This document shows, piece by piece, positions 8,402 through 15,652 of a stretch of 64,000 nucleotides of DNA; position 1 is the first letter of the stretch; every line of letters starts with the position of its first letter. Made by a program: the position numbers and the translations under genes. Source of the stretch: Thermosipho africanus Ob7 (GTDB lineage: Bacteria > Thermotogota > Thermotogae > Thermotogales > Fervidobacteriaceae); assembly GCF_003351105.1 (NCBI RefSeq), contig NZ_NKRG01000008.1:20506-84505 (forward strand). Direction: 5' to 3'. Below the pieces are notes generated by a model. That model searched no databases. It saw only the letters and a program-made list of their open reading frames with translations, and was not told the DNA's origin.

Positions 8402-8911
8402 TTAAAATTCTATTCCCTTTCTTGCCTTGACACCTTTTTTGTAATAGTGCTTAATTTCTTTCATTTCAGTTACGAGGTCTGCAATTTCTATAAATTTTTC
8501 TGGAGCATATCTTCCAGTTAAAATAATTTCTACATTTTCATCTCTACTATTCAGTACTTCTAAGACATCTTCAACAGAAAATAGCTTGTAGTAAATTGCA
8601 ACGTTTACTTCATCGAGGATTACCACATCATATTTTTTACTTTTTAAAACTTCTTCAATTCTTTTTAAACCTTTTTTTGCTGCGTCAATATCTTCTTGAG
8701 TTGGTTTGTTAAAGATGAAACAATTTCTTCCAAATTGTTCTATTTCTATGTTCTTTATAAATTCCGGAACTCTTAGCTCGCTATAATCCATTCCTTTTAT
8801 AAATTGGCCAATAAACACCTTTTTATCAGCACAGGCTGCCCTAAGTGCAAGTCCAAAAGCCGCAGTTGTTTTTCCTTTGCCGTTACCCGTGTAAACATGG
8901 ATATATCCCAT
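8402..8911 (-). CDS. cobO: Corrinoid adenosyltransferase (CobO/BtuR type)
   Basis: It transfers the adenosyl group of ATP to the reduced cobalt of corrinoids, forming the Co-C bond of adenosylcobalamin. The P-loop GNGKGKTTAAFGLALRA near the N-terminus, VFIGQFIKG, and VVILDEVNVAIYY (Walker B region) are diagnostic of the BtuR/CobO/CobA-type enzyme. At 169 residues it has normal length, slightly short at the N-terminus. The GGAGGGG ribosome site lies 5 bases before the ATG. It is the last gene of the riboswitch-controlled salvage operon and begins just after the stop of cobD. Confidence 0.93.
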   Translation of the reverse strand: MGYIHVYTGNGKGKTTAAFGLALRAACADKKVFIGQFIKGMDYSELRVPEFIKNIEIEQFGRNCFIFNKPTQEDIDAAKKGLKRIEEVLKSKKYDVVILDEVNVAIYYKLFSVEDVLEVLNSRDENVEIILTGRYAPEKFIEIADLVTEMKEIKHYYKKGVKARKGIEF

Positions 8912-8912
8912 T

Positions 8913-9893
8913 TTATCCCCTCCATTTTCTAAGTGTATTAAGTAATTGTTCGTTACTTTTTTTATCTTTAAGACCGATTCTTACAAGGTTTAATCCAAAA
9001 TTTCTTGCATCTCTAACATGAATTTTTCTACTGTGGCAAAAATTTAAAAAGTTATCTATATCTGAGACATCTACTAGAAAGTAGTTGGTATCACTTTTTG
9101 TGTAGATAAATTCTTTAAATCTTTCTTTTTGCTCCTTTAAAAATGAAATGGTTATTTCTTTAAAACTATTAACTGTCTCGATGTTTTTTAAAAGGGTATT
9201 TAAAAATGTGTAGCCCATTCCACCGATAGCCCATGACATTCTATATTTTTTAAATATTTCTTTGTATTTTTTTGTTTTCACATATCCGACCCTTATTCCG
9301 GGGATTCCAAAAAATTTTGTAAAGGTTCTAATTAGTAATACATTGTCAAATTTTTCATAATCTTTTGGATTTTCTACAAAATCTATGAAGGCTTCATCTA
9401 GAACAATTTCTATATTTTGATTTAATTTAAAAAATTCTTCTAAGTCTTTATAAATCCCTGTTGGATTATTTGGATTTCCAAGTATTAACACTATCTTTTT
9501 AAATTTTTTACTAGCAAGTTTTATTTCGTGCTCAATAACATTTAAGTCAAGGTCCTTATTTACAAAATACCACGGAGTTTTAATTTCTTTTGCTGAAAAT
9601 TGTGCAACTTTAAAGTATTCTGAATAATTGGGTCTGGGTATAATAACACAGGCATCGTTTAAAATGTGATATCCTATTATGTGAAATGCTTCGGTTGCAC
9701 CAGCAACTATTACACTTTTTCCAAAAATTTTTTGAAATTTATCTTCTATCCATTCGACGTAGGTGTATCTAAAAATATCATCTTTTCTTATAACATCCTC
9801 AATCCAGTCAATTTTTATTGGATTTACAGATATTGAAAAATCTAAAAAATTTTCGTCTTTAATACCACCGTGAACAAAACTATTGCTATCCAC
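8913..9893 (-). CDS. cobD: Threonine-phosphate decarboxylase-like PLP enzyme (CobD/CobC)
   Basis: This fold-type I PLP enzyme (326 residues) probably makes (R)-1-amino-2-propanol O-phosphate, the linker of the nucleotide loop. Features are HGGIKDENFLDFSISVNP at the N-terminus, as in CobD, GNPNNPTG, LDEAFIDF and the PLP lysine in RTFTKFFGIPGIRVGY. Histidinol-phosphate aminotransferases share the fold, but the HGG start and the location between cbiB and cobO favour CobD. It starts with GTG and overlaps cbiB by 52 bases, a long overlap. The name follows Salmonella usage. Confidence 0.88.
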   Translation of the reverse strand: MDSNSFVHGGIKDENFLDFSISVNPIKIDWIEDVIRKDDIFRYTYVEWIEDKFQKIFGKSVIVAGATEAFHIIGYHILNDACVIIPRPNYSEYFKVAQFSAKEIKTPWYFVNKDLDLNVIEHEIKLASKKFKKIVLILGNPNNPTGIYKDLEEFFKLNQNIEIVLDEAFIDFVENPKDYEKFDNVLLIRTFTKFFGIPGIRVGYVKTKKYKEIFKKYRMSWAIGGMGYTFLNTLLKNIETVNSFKEITISFLKEQKERFKEFIYTKSDTNYFLVDVSDIDNFLNFCHSRKIHVRDARNFGLNLVRIGLKDKKSNEQLLNTLRKWRG

Positions 9894-10693
9894 ACAAACA
9901 CCACCTTTGTATATAAAGATAGTCCCTTTAAAATATCCTCTTTTTCAACACGTTTTCCTTCAAGTTTATAAACTCCAACTTTTTCAAATCCAAGGTTTAA
10001 TGCGCCAGCAAACGCACTCATTGGATACATGGAGTTTATTTTTAGTCTTCTGTATTTTTTTAGATAAGAAAAGGCACCTTTAAAATTAAAAAGGGCAATT
10101 AATAAAGCAGTAATTCTTGCGGGGATAAAGTTTAATACATCATCAAATCTTGCAGGGAATTTTCCAAACCATTCATACCTTTCATTTCTATATCCAAATA
10201 GCGCATCGCAAGTGTTAACTACTCTATATATAAGCGCACCGTATATTCCAAAAATTAAGTAGTAAAATAGAGGACCAACTATACCATCTGATATGTTTTC
10301 AGATAAGCTTTCAAGGGCTGCAGAATAAAGTTTATCTTTGCTTAATTTTGAAACATCCCTACTTACAATGCATGATACGTTTTTTCTAAGTTTTTCCACG
10401 TCATCTTCGTAGCACCTTTTTACATGAGAATATAATGACTTTATAGAAAAAGTGGATGTTAAAAAATAAATTTCAAACCATTTTGAGATTGATAATAAAG
10501 TTTTATACAAAAAAAGCCAAAACAAAATTTCTAAAATTAATGAAAACATGCCTAAAAGAAAACGTGCATGTTTTGACTTTTCAAAAAACTTTCCAATAAA
10601 TCCCATATATACAACAGGATGAATAAAAGCAGGAAGCTCACCAATAGTTATGTCCATTAGAAGACTAATTAGAAGAATAAACAATTTTCTCAA
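9842..10693 (-). CDS. cbiB: Adenosylcobinamide-phosphate synthase CbiB
   Basis: An integral membrane amide synthase that attaches aminopropanol phosphate to adenosylcobyric acid. The protein (283 residues) shows LLMDITIGELPAFIHPVVYMG at the start, SENISDGIVGPLFYYLIFG and RFDDVLNFIPARITALL, all typical of CbiB, with about five hydrophobic segments. TTG at 10693 is very close to the GGAG site; TTG at 10684 gives better spacing and may be the real start. It overlaps cbiP upstream by 29 bases and cobD downstream by 52, which suggests translational coupling. Confidence 0.93.
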   Translation of the reverse strand: MRKLFILLISLLMDITIGELPAFIHPVVYMGFIGKFFEKSKHARFLLGMFSLILEILFWLFLYKTLLSISKWFEIYFLTSTFSIKSLYSHVKRCYEDDVEKLRKNVSCIVSRDVSKLSKDKLYSAALESLSENISDGIVGPLFYYLIFGIYGALIYRVVNTCDALFGYRNERYEWFGKFPARFDDVLNFIPARITALLIALFNFKGAFSYLKKYRRLKINSMYPMSAFAGALNLGFEKVGVYKLEGKRVEKEDILKGLSLYTKVVFVWIAIVLFTVVLKTKIF

Positions 10694-12068
10694 TCTCCTT
10701 CATATTAAGACTAGATGTTATGATTTCAGTAACTCTATCTATTTCATCTTCCAGAGTTCTAATGACTATATCTCTTTTTGAATAACCCCTTTGTATTCTT
10801 AAAAAGTTTAAGAATTTTTCTAGAAAATCATTGTTGTGGAATATGTTATGAATGTATGTTGCAAAGATATTATCTTTAATGGCACCATCTTTTATGACTT
10901 TCTTATTAAAATATATTTTTGAAAAAGGTTTTTCAAATGATTTTGTAATTCCATGGTGAATTTCAAAACCTTTTACGGTTGTATTAAATAATTTTTCCTT
11001 TGCAAATACATTTCTTACAGTTTTTTTGTCTATAAAGTAAGTATATGAATTGAGATATCCAAGTCCCTCATATTCTTTTTCTTCTTCTACAAGTTTTTTG
11101 CCAAGCATTTGATAACCACCACATATGCCAAATAAAAATGCACCTTTTGAAAGGGCCTTTTTGATTTGTGTATTTTTTTCTTTTAGCCATAGCAAATCGT
11201 GGATTGTTGATTTTGTACCAGGAATTATAATTAGGTCAACATCTTCCCTTATATTCTCTACATACCTTGCATTTGTGTTTAAAAAGAGAGGTTCAAAGTC
11301 AAAGGTATTTGATATATGTGGAAGTTTTAGTATATCTACTTTTAGATCACCTTTTCCTTCTTTAAATGGAGTAATATCTTCTTCAAAGAGGTTATGATTA
11401 AAGTATTCTATAGTCCCAAGAAACTTTATATTAAATCTTTTTCCAAACTTTTCAGGAAAATCCAAAAGAAGCTTTTTGTCTCCTTTGAATTTGTTGAATA
11501 TATACCCTTTTACTAATTTTCTTTCTTTTTTATTGAATAAAACCATAGTTCCTGCAATCTGTGCAAAAGCACCGCCCCTGTCAATATCTGCAACCAATAT
11601 TACACTTGCGTTAGCCTTTTTTGCAATTGCCATATTTGAAATATCTTTTATATTTATCTCGGCAGCAGATCCCGAACCTTCTACAATGACAAGTTCATGC
11701 TTTTTTTCTAAATTTTTAAGACATTCATATGCGATATTTAAAAGTTCTTCTTTGGATGAATACATGTATTTTTTGTTTTTAATCTTTTCTACTGGTTTTC
11801 CTTTTACAATAAGTTGGGAGCCAGTGATATCAGGTTTTAAAAGTATGGGATTCATAATATAACTTGGTTTTTTGTTGCAGGCAATTGCCTGTATATACTG
11901 TGCAATTGCCATTTCTCCACCGTCATCGCTTACTATGCTGTTTAGAGAAATATTCTGAGCTTTGAACGGTACTACGTCTATTCCTTTTTTTGCAAAATAT
12001 CTGCAAAGAGCTGTTGCAATAGTGGTTTTACCAACATTTGAGGCTGTTCCTTGTATCATTAACACCAT
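10665..12068 (-). CDS. cbiP: Adenosylcobyric acid synthase (glutamine-hydrolysing)
   Basis: It amidates four carboxyls of adenosylcobyrinic acid a,c-diamide using glutamine and ATP. The N-terminal dethiobiotin-synthetase-like domain carries IQGTASNVGKTTIATALCR, VPFKAQNISLNS and VILVADIDRGGAFAQIAGT. The C-terminal glutamine amidotransferase has the Cys nucleophile in FGICGGYQMLGK and a His in the HNIFHN region. VPFKAQNMxLNS separates this enzyme from CbiA, so it is not the missing a,c-diamide synthase. Its 467 residues are slightly below the usual 480-510. It lies directly after cobS. Confidence 0.95.
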   Translation of the reverse strand: MVLMIQGTASNVGKTTIATALCRYFAKKGIDVVPFKAQNISLNSIVSDDGGEMAIAQYIQAIACNKKPSYIMNPILLKPDITGSQLIVKGKPVEKIKNKKYMYSSKEELLNIAYECLKNLEKKHELVIVEGSGSAAEINIKDISNMAIAKKANASVILVADIDRGGAFAQIAGTMVLFNKKERKLVKGYIFNKFKGDKKLLLDFPEKFGKRFNIKFLGTIEYFNHNLFEEDITPFKEGKGDLKVDILKLPHISNTFDFEPLFLNTNARYVENIREDVDLIIIPGTKSTIHDLLWLKEKNTQIKKALSKGAFLFGICGGYQMLGKKLVEEEKEYEGLGYLNSYTYFIDKKTVRNVFAKEKLFNTTVKGFEIHHGITKSFEKPFSKIYFNKKVIKDGAIKDNIFATYIHNIFHNNDFLEKFLNFLRIQRGYSKRDIVIRTLEDEIDRVTEIITSSLNMKEIEKIVYSSN

Positions 12069-12767
12069 CTATACCACCTCAAGTATGAGTAAAATAAGTC
12101 CATTTACGAAAAGACAAGTTCCACCAAGAACATCTCCTGTTACACCACCAATTTTGCTAGTAGCGATTTTTGATATTAAATAAGTAGTTATCAATGTTAC
12201 AGTCAATGAAATGATATATTGTTTAAAGAATATAATAAGGAAAAATGTAAAGATTGTTGAAATTAATAAATTCTTTTTTTCAAAAGGAAAAAATAATGCA
12301 CCAAGACCTTCTTTTTTTGCAGGCTTTGAAAATGCCATTAAAAGGACCATAGAATATCTTCCAAATGTTGATGATACAAAGAAGTGAAATGGGTTTGCAT
12401 TTAGATAAAGGTTCCAGAAAATTACTACAAACAGCGTTCCAAAGAAAACAGCAAAAGGACCCACATCTCCTTTGCTCATGATTTCTAATCTTTTTTCTTT
12501 GGTTGATTGGTTTAAAAAACCATCAAGTGTGTCTAAAAATCCATCGAAATGGAAAAGATCGAAAAAGTAAAATGCTAAGACAAGAAAAAAGACTTTAAGT
12601 GCCAGGTTATTTGATAAGGCTCCAAAATAATATATGCTACCAACTATGTAACCTACGAGTGGAAAAAAGCTTGGAAGTTTTTTAACCCTTCTATCAAAGT
12701 CATTTACTTTAATATTTAATGGAAGTCTTGAGATAAAGGAAAGTGAAAGAAGAAAATTTTTTATCAT
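12069..12767 (-). CDS. cobS: Adenosylcobinamide-GDP ribazoletransferase (cobalamin synthase)
   Basis: A membrane enzyme joining alpha-ribazole or its phosphate to adenosylcobinamide-GDP, the last assembly step. FDLFHFDGFLDTLDGF and RLEIMSKGDVGPFAVFFG are the CDP-alcohol-transferase-like signature of CobS with its acidic metal-binding residues. GGVTGDVLGG near the C-terminus is also typical. Length is 232 residues with five to six membrane segments. Its start overlaps the preceding TIM-barrel gene by 4 bases, and cbiP begins one base after its stop. Confidence 0.95.
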   Translation of the reverse strand: MIKNFLLSLSFISRLPLNIKVNDFDRRVKKLPSFFPLVGYIVGSIYYFGALSNNLALKVFFLVLAFYFFDLFHFDGFLDTLDGFLNQSTKEKRLEIMSKGDVGPFAVFFGTLFVVIFWNLYLNANPFHFFVSSTFGRYSMVLLMAFSKPAKKEGLGALFFPFEKKNLLISTIFTFFLIIFFKQYIISLTVTLITTYLISKIATSKIGGVTGDVLGGTCLFVNGLILLILEVV

Positions 12768-13375
12768 AAATTTTCCCTCCAGAGGTTGTAGGAATCTAAA
12801 AAGTCGTTTAGATCGAAGACTTCAAAACATATATATTTAAGATTTGGCATTAATTTCATGTATTCTTTTGAAAGCAAAAGTGTTTCTTTGTCTAGTTTTA
12901 GATGATCTTGATCTCCTTTTACCCCCATTAAATGAAATTCTACGGTATTTTCGAAAAATTCTTTTGTTACTTTCATACCTAAGATGTGATGACCTATATC
13001 AAATACCGTTCTATTGTGTATTAAAATGTCTTTTTTTAGATTTTCCACGGAAATTTTGTCTGATTTTTTCAATAAAGGTTCTATACAATCTATTGGGTGG
13101 GCAACATAGTTTAATATTGGTAAATTACTTTCTTCAAAAAAATTAAATGCATCTTCGACGTTGTTTATACAGTCTGTTGGAAGGTGTACGGTGTATTCTA
13201 GTCCGTATTTTTTTGAGATTTTATAAAGTTCTGGAAGTTCATTTTTTAGCATATGTCTTGTTTCCATGTCAAATGAAAAAACAAGAAGTTCTACAAAATC
13301 GACTATTTCAGCAACTAATTTAACATTTTCAAGATAACCTCCTGGAATAAGCCAAGAAGTGGCTCCTATTTTCAT
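12764..13375 (-). CDS. TIM-barrel (AP-endonuclease-2/xylose-isomerase-like) protein, CbiR candidate
   Basis: The 203-residue protein looks like a small TIM barrel of the AP-endonuclease-2/sugar-isomerase superfamily. KIGATSWLIPGGYLENV, DFVELLVF, YTVHLPTDC, VAHPID, FDIGHHI, EFHLMGVKGDQDHL and YICFEVFD carry His, Asp and Glu residues at strand ends that could bind metal. It is locked between cobU and cobS by 4-base overlaps on both sides, so it almost certainly works on cobamides. The remodelling hydrolase CbiR, which cleaves the nucleotide loop of foreign cobamides, belongs to this superfamily, and that is my favoured role. A different reaction in lower-ligand metabolism, for example replacing the absent alpha-ribazole phosphatase, is also possible. 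Confidence 0.6.
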   Translation of the reverse strand: MKIGATSWLIPGGYLENVKLVAEIVDFVELLVFSFDMETRHMLKNELPELYKISKKYGLEYTVHLPTDCINNVEDAFNFFEESNLPILNYVAHPIDCIEPLLKKSDKISVENLKKDILIHNRTVFDIGHHILGMKVTKEFFENTVEFHLMGVKGDQDHLKLDKETLLLSKEYMKLMPNLKYICFEVFDLNDFLDSYNLWRENL

Positions 13376-13869
13376 TTTATTTTCACCCCTATCCCCGATA
13401 CCATTAAATAAACATTATCTGAAAGTGAAGCAACTTTTTTGTTGAGCAGTCCCAAGTTGTCTACATATTTTCTTGAAAGTTTATTTTCTGGTATTATTCC
13501 CCATCCTACTTCGTTTGTGACAATAATTAAGTTGTAATTAACTCTTTTTAGTGAATCAATAAGTTTTTTTGTATAATATTCTATATCTTTTTCATAATAA
13601 TATAGATTTCCAAGATAGGTTGTGAGACAGTCAAGTATTGCAACTTCATATTTTTGATTTAGACTTTCAATGATTTTATAGACCTCTATTGGTTCTTCAA
13701 AAGTGTCAAAACCTATTCTTTCTTGTTTATGTTTTTCTATTCTTTTTTTCATCTCTTCATCAAAAGCAACACCAGTTGCAATAAATGCCTTTTTTTTAAA
13801 GTTTTCTGATAACTTTAAAGCAAAACTACTTTTTCCTGATTTTACACCACCAGTTATAAGGGTTATCAT
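13372..13869 (-). CDS. cobU: Adenosylcobinamide kinase/guanylyltransferase
   Basis: A bifunctional enzyme that phosphorylates adenosylcobinamide and transfers GMP to it. ITGGVKSGKSSFALKL is the P-loop; RIEKHKQER holds the family His region where GMP is attached (HKxER); ILDCLTTYLGN and VTNEVGWGIIP follow as in CobU. The 165 residues are a little under the usual 180, lacking part of the C-terminus. It overlaps cobT and the TIM-barrel gene by 4 bases each. Confidence 0.95.
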   Translation of the reverse strand: MITLITGGVKSGKSSFALKLSENFKKKAFIATGVAFDEEMKKRIEKHKQERIGFDTFEEPIEVYKIIESLNQKYEVAILDCLTTYLGNLYYYEKDIEYYTKKLIDSLKRVNYNLIIVTNEVGWGIIPENKLSRKYVDNLGLLNKKVASLSDNVYLMVSGIGVKIK

Positions 13870-14807
13870 GATATCACCTTTTCATTTTTAAAGTTAAAGT
13901 ATTTTATAGCGGCTTCTATTAAATAAACGGATAATGCCGCACCTGTTCCTTCACCAAGCCTCATATCAAGATCTAAGATAGGCCTTACACCTAGGCTATC
14001 CAAAATGACTTTATGCCCTTTTACTTTTGATAAATGTCCGAAAAAGGCGTAATCTAAAACTCTTTCATTTATCTTATACGCTAGGTAAAATCCGGCGGTT
14101 GTTGGAAATCCGTCTATAACCACGGGGACTTTATTTTTAAAAGCTTCTAAGATGAAACCTGCCATTTGACCTATGCAGTATCCACCAACCTTAGAGAGAA
14201 CATCAATTGGATCATTTGGATTTGGCCTATTTATTTTCAAAGCTTTCTTTACAATATTTCTTTTCTTTATTACAGAAGAAGGAGGAATAGGTGTTCCAAT
14301 ATCGGTTATTTTATTCACATCAAAGCCAAATGAGGCAAATATTGCGGTTGCCGTTGTTGTATTTCCAATACCTTTGTCACCTATTACAAGTAAATCTGCT
14401 CCTTGGCTTATAGCTTTTTTTGCAACTTTCATTCCATATTCAATACATGTAATTGCTTCTTCTCTTGTCATTGCAGGCCCCATTGAAAAATCTTTTGTGC
14501 CATATCCTACTTTCATTTTTATCAATGAAGGATTATCTTCAAAATCATAATCTACGCCACTATCTACTACAAAAAATTTAAGCCCCATATGTCTTGCAAA
14601 GACGTTTATACCTGCACCACCTTTAAAATAATTTAAAACCATTTGATAGGTCACGTTTTTAGGATACGCAGAAACTCCGTTTTGTACTACTCCATGATCT
14701 GCTGCAAATACATAAACTCTTTTGTCCTTGAACATTGGCAATGGAATTTGCTTTTTTATTTTAAAAAGTTTACTGGCAAGTTCTTCAAGATATCCTGCCT
14801 CGTTCAT
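13866..14807 (-). CDS. cobT: Nicotinate-nucleotide-benzimidazole phosphoribosyltransferase, N-terminally short copy
   Basis: It makes alpha-ribazole phosphate from nicotinate mononucleotide and a lower-ligand base. VYVFAADHGVVQNGVSAYP, GIGNTTTATAI, PDxxNDPIDVLSKVGG-like NPNDPIDVLSKVGGYCIG, and DLDMRLGEGTGA with the catalytic Glu are all present. At 313 residues it lacks about 25 N-terminal residues found in the second copy at 31945, including its TKPVRSLG loop. The frame upstream does not encode that segment, and GGGGG sits 6 bases before the ATG, so the short form seems real. It overlaps the DUF123 gene by 4 bases. The two copies are about two-thirds identical by eye. Confidence 0.92.
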   Translation of the reverse strand: MNEAGYLEELASKLFKIKKQIPLPMFKDKRVYVFAADHGVVQNGVSAYPKNVTYQMVLNYFKGGAGINVFARHMGLKFFVVDSGVDYDFEDNPSLIKMKVGYGTKDFSMGPAMTREEAITCIEYGMKVAKKAISQGADLLVIGDKGIGNTTTATAIFASFGFDVNKITDIGTPIPPSSVIKKRNIVKKALKINRPNPNDPIDVLSKVGGYCIGQMAGFILEAFKNKVPVVIDGFPTTAGFYLAYKINERVLDYAFFGHLSKVKGHKVILDSLGVRPILDLDMRLGEGTGAALSVYLIEAAIKYFNFKNEKVIS

Positions 14808-15187
14808 TTTAATTCCCCCTTGAGTATGTTTGAAAGTATTTTTGAAAAATTATCGAAATTATCTATATAATATAGATTGGTCTGTACTTTTAAATCTGAA
14901 CTGCCAAACCCTTTTGGACCTGTAAAAAATTGAGACATGTAGAGTGAAATCTTTTCCTCGCATTTTGTTTCTGAAGAAACCATTACAACTGATTTTACGT
15001 TTGATTTATCGAGAAGATAGTCAATATGCCAGTGCAACTTTTTATTTTTGGACAGGTGCCTAGATACTCTTTTTTCAATATTGTTCATAGCAGAGCCTAC
15101 ATATACGTAAGTACCTTTTTTTAGATTCCATTTTTTTATTTTGGTATCTATTGGCAATTCAATTAATAGTAAGTAGCATCCTTTCAT
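14804..15187 (-). CDS. DUF123 (GIY-YIG-like) nuclease domain protein
   Basis: The 127-residue protein matches the DUF123 family, a GIY-YIG-related fold: GTYVYVGSAMNNIEKRVSRHL and KLHWHIDYLL are its core motifs, with a Cys, Glu and Phe-Gly-Ser-Ser segment (FGSSDL) near the end. Members are thought to be nucleases, but the function is not established. It is the first gene after the B12 riboswitch and overlaps cobT by 4 bases, so B12 should regulate it. AGGTG lies 5 bases before its ATG. Its place in a cobalamin operon is odd and may be incidental. Confidence 0.8.
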   Translation of the reverse strand: MKGCYLLLIELPIDTKIKKWNLKKGTYVYVGSAMNNIEKRVSRHLSKNKKLHWHIDYLLDKSNVKSVVMVSSETKCEEKISLYMSQFFTGPKGFGSSDLKVQTNLYYIDNFDNFSKILSNILKGELK

Positions 15188-15202
15188 ATTTTCACCTTAA
15201 TA

Positions 15203-15241
15203 AAAACAAAAATTTCCCCGAAATGCCCTAGCATTCGGGAA
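15203..15241 (-). terminator. Riboswitch expression-platform terminator (salvage operon)
   Basis: On the minus strand TTCCCGAATGC, loop TAGG and GCATTTCGGGGAA form a hairpin followed by ATTTTTGTTTTTATT. It lies just after the aptamer and before the first start codon, as in transcriptional OFF riboswitches. Confidence 0.8.
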
Positions 15242-15249
15242 GTGACTTT

Positions 15250-15397
15250 CATCATAGGCAGGTCTCCCGGCTCCCGGATCAACCTACTCTCCACGCCTTC
15301 CCAGGAAATACTCCCAGTGGCATCCTGTGGATTTCGTCCCCGGTTACGGTTGCTGGGCAGCCCCGGCCTTTCACCGGTGTTCCCTTAACCTATGATG
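15250..15397 (-). ncRNA. Cobalamin riboswitch controlling the salvage operon
   Basis: The minus strand carries the B12-box region (GCCGGGAGACCTGCC), the GCCACTG element and the CCGGTGAAAGGCCGGGGCTG core typical of this aptamer. P1 is closed by CATCATAGG and CCTATGATG. The core is almost identical to 31713-31874. Adenosylcobalamin binding should favour the following terminator and switch off the nine-gene operon. Confidence 0.93.
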
Positions 15398-15406
15398 GTT
15401 TTCTAT

Positions 15407-15412
15407 ATTATA
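15407..15412 (-). promoter_or_regulatory. -10 box of the riboswitch operon
   Basis: TATAAT on the minus strand lies about 10 bases before the aptamer. No convincing -35 is seen because the tRNA terminator occupies that position. Confidence 0.5.
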
Positions 15413-15418
15413 TACTAT

Positions 15419-15443
15419 AAAAGGCCGGTTAGCCCGGCCTTTT
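15419..15443 (-). terminator. Terminator of tRNA-Pro
   Basis: AAAAGGCCGG and CCGGCCTTTT form a 10-bp stem with a 5-base loop. The 5' arm begins at the last base of the encoded CCA end. Confidence 0.75.
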
Positions 15444-15519
15444 GGTCGGGGTGACTGGACTTGAACCAGCGACCTCTTGCGCCCCATGCAAGCGCGCTAG
15501 CCAACTGCGCTACACCCCG
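15443..15519 (-). tRNA. tRNA-Pro (anticodon GGG)
   Basis: The minus strand folds as a full cloverleaf: acceptor CGGGGTG/CACCCCG, D arm GCGC, anticodon stem CTTGC/GCAAG with loop ATGGGGC (GGG at positions 34-36), T arm GCTGG/CCAGT with TTCAAGT, discriminator A and encoded CCA. It reads CCC and CCU proline codons. The gene has its own promoter and terminator. Confidence 0.95.
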
Positions 15520-15529
15520 ATACACTAAA

Positions 15530-15558
15530 ATTATATTCTATCTTTCTTTTTATGTCAA
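15530..15558 (-). promoter_or_regulatory. Consensus promoter of tRNA-Pro
   Basis: On the minus strand TTGACA (15558-15553) and TATAAT (15535-15530) are separated by exactly 17 bases and lie 10 bases before the tRNA. Confidence 0.85.
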
Positions 15559-15652
15559 ACTATATCAGTCTTTTTTAAGTTTGTAAAAAGTTGAATTTTG
15601 ATAAAAATCCTGCTTTTTTGTGTTAAAATAAAACGTGGGAGGCGTTTTTTTG

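Noticed and set aside
10665..12068. CbiP as a possible CbiA stand-in
   Set aside because: The VPFKAQNISLNS motif and the whole layout are those of cobyric acid synthase, not the a,c-diamide synthase.
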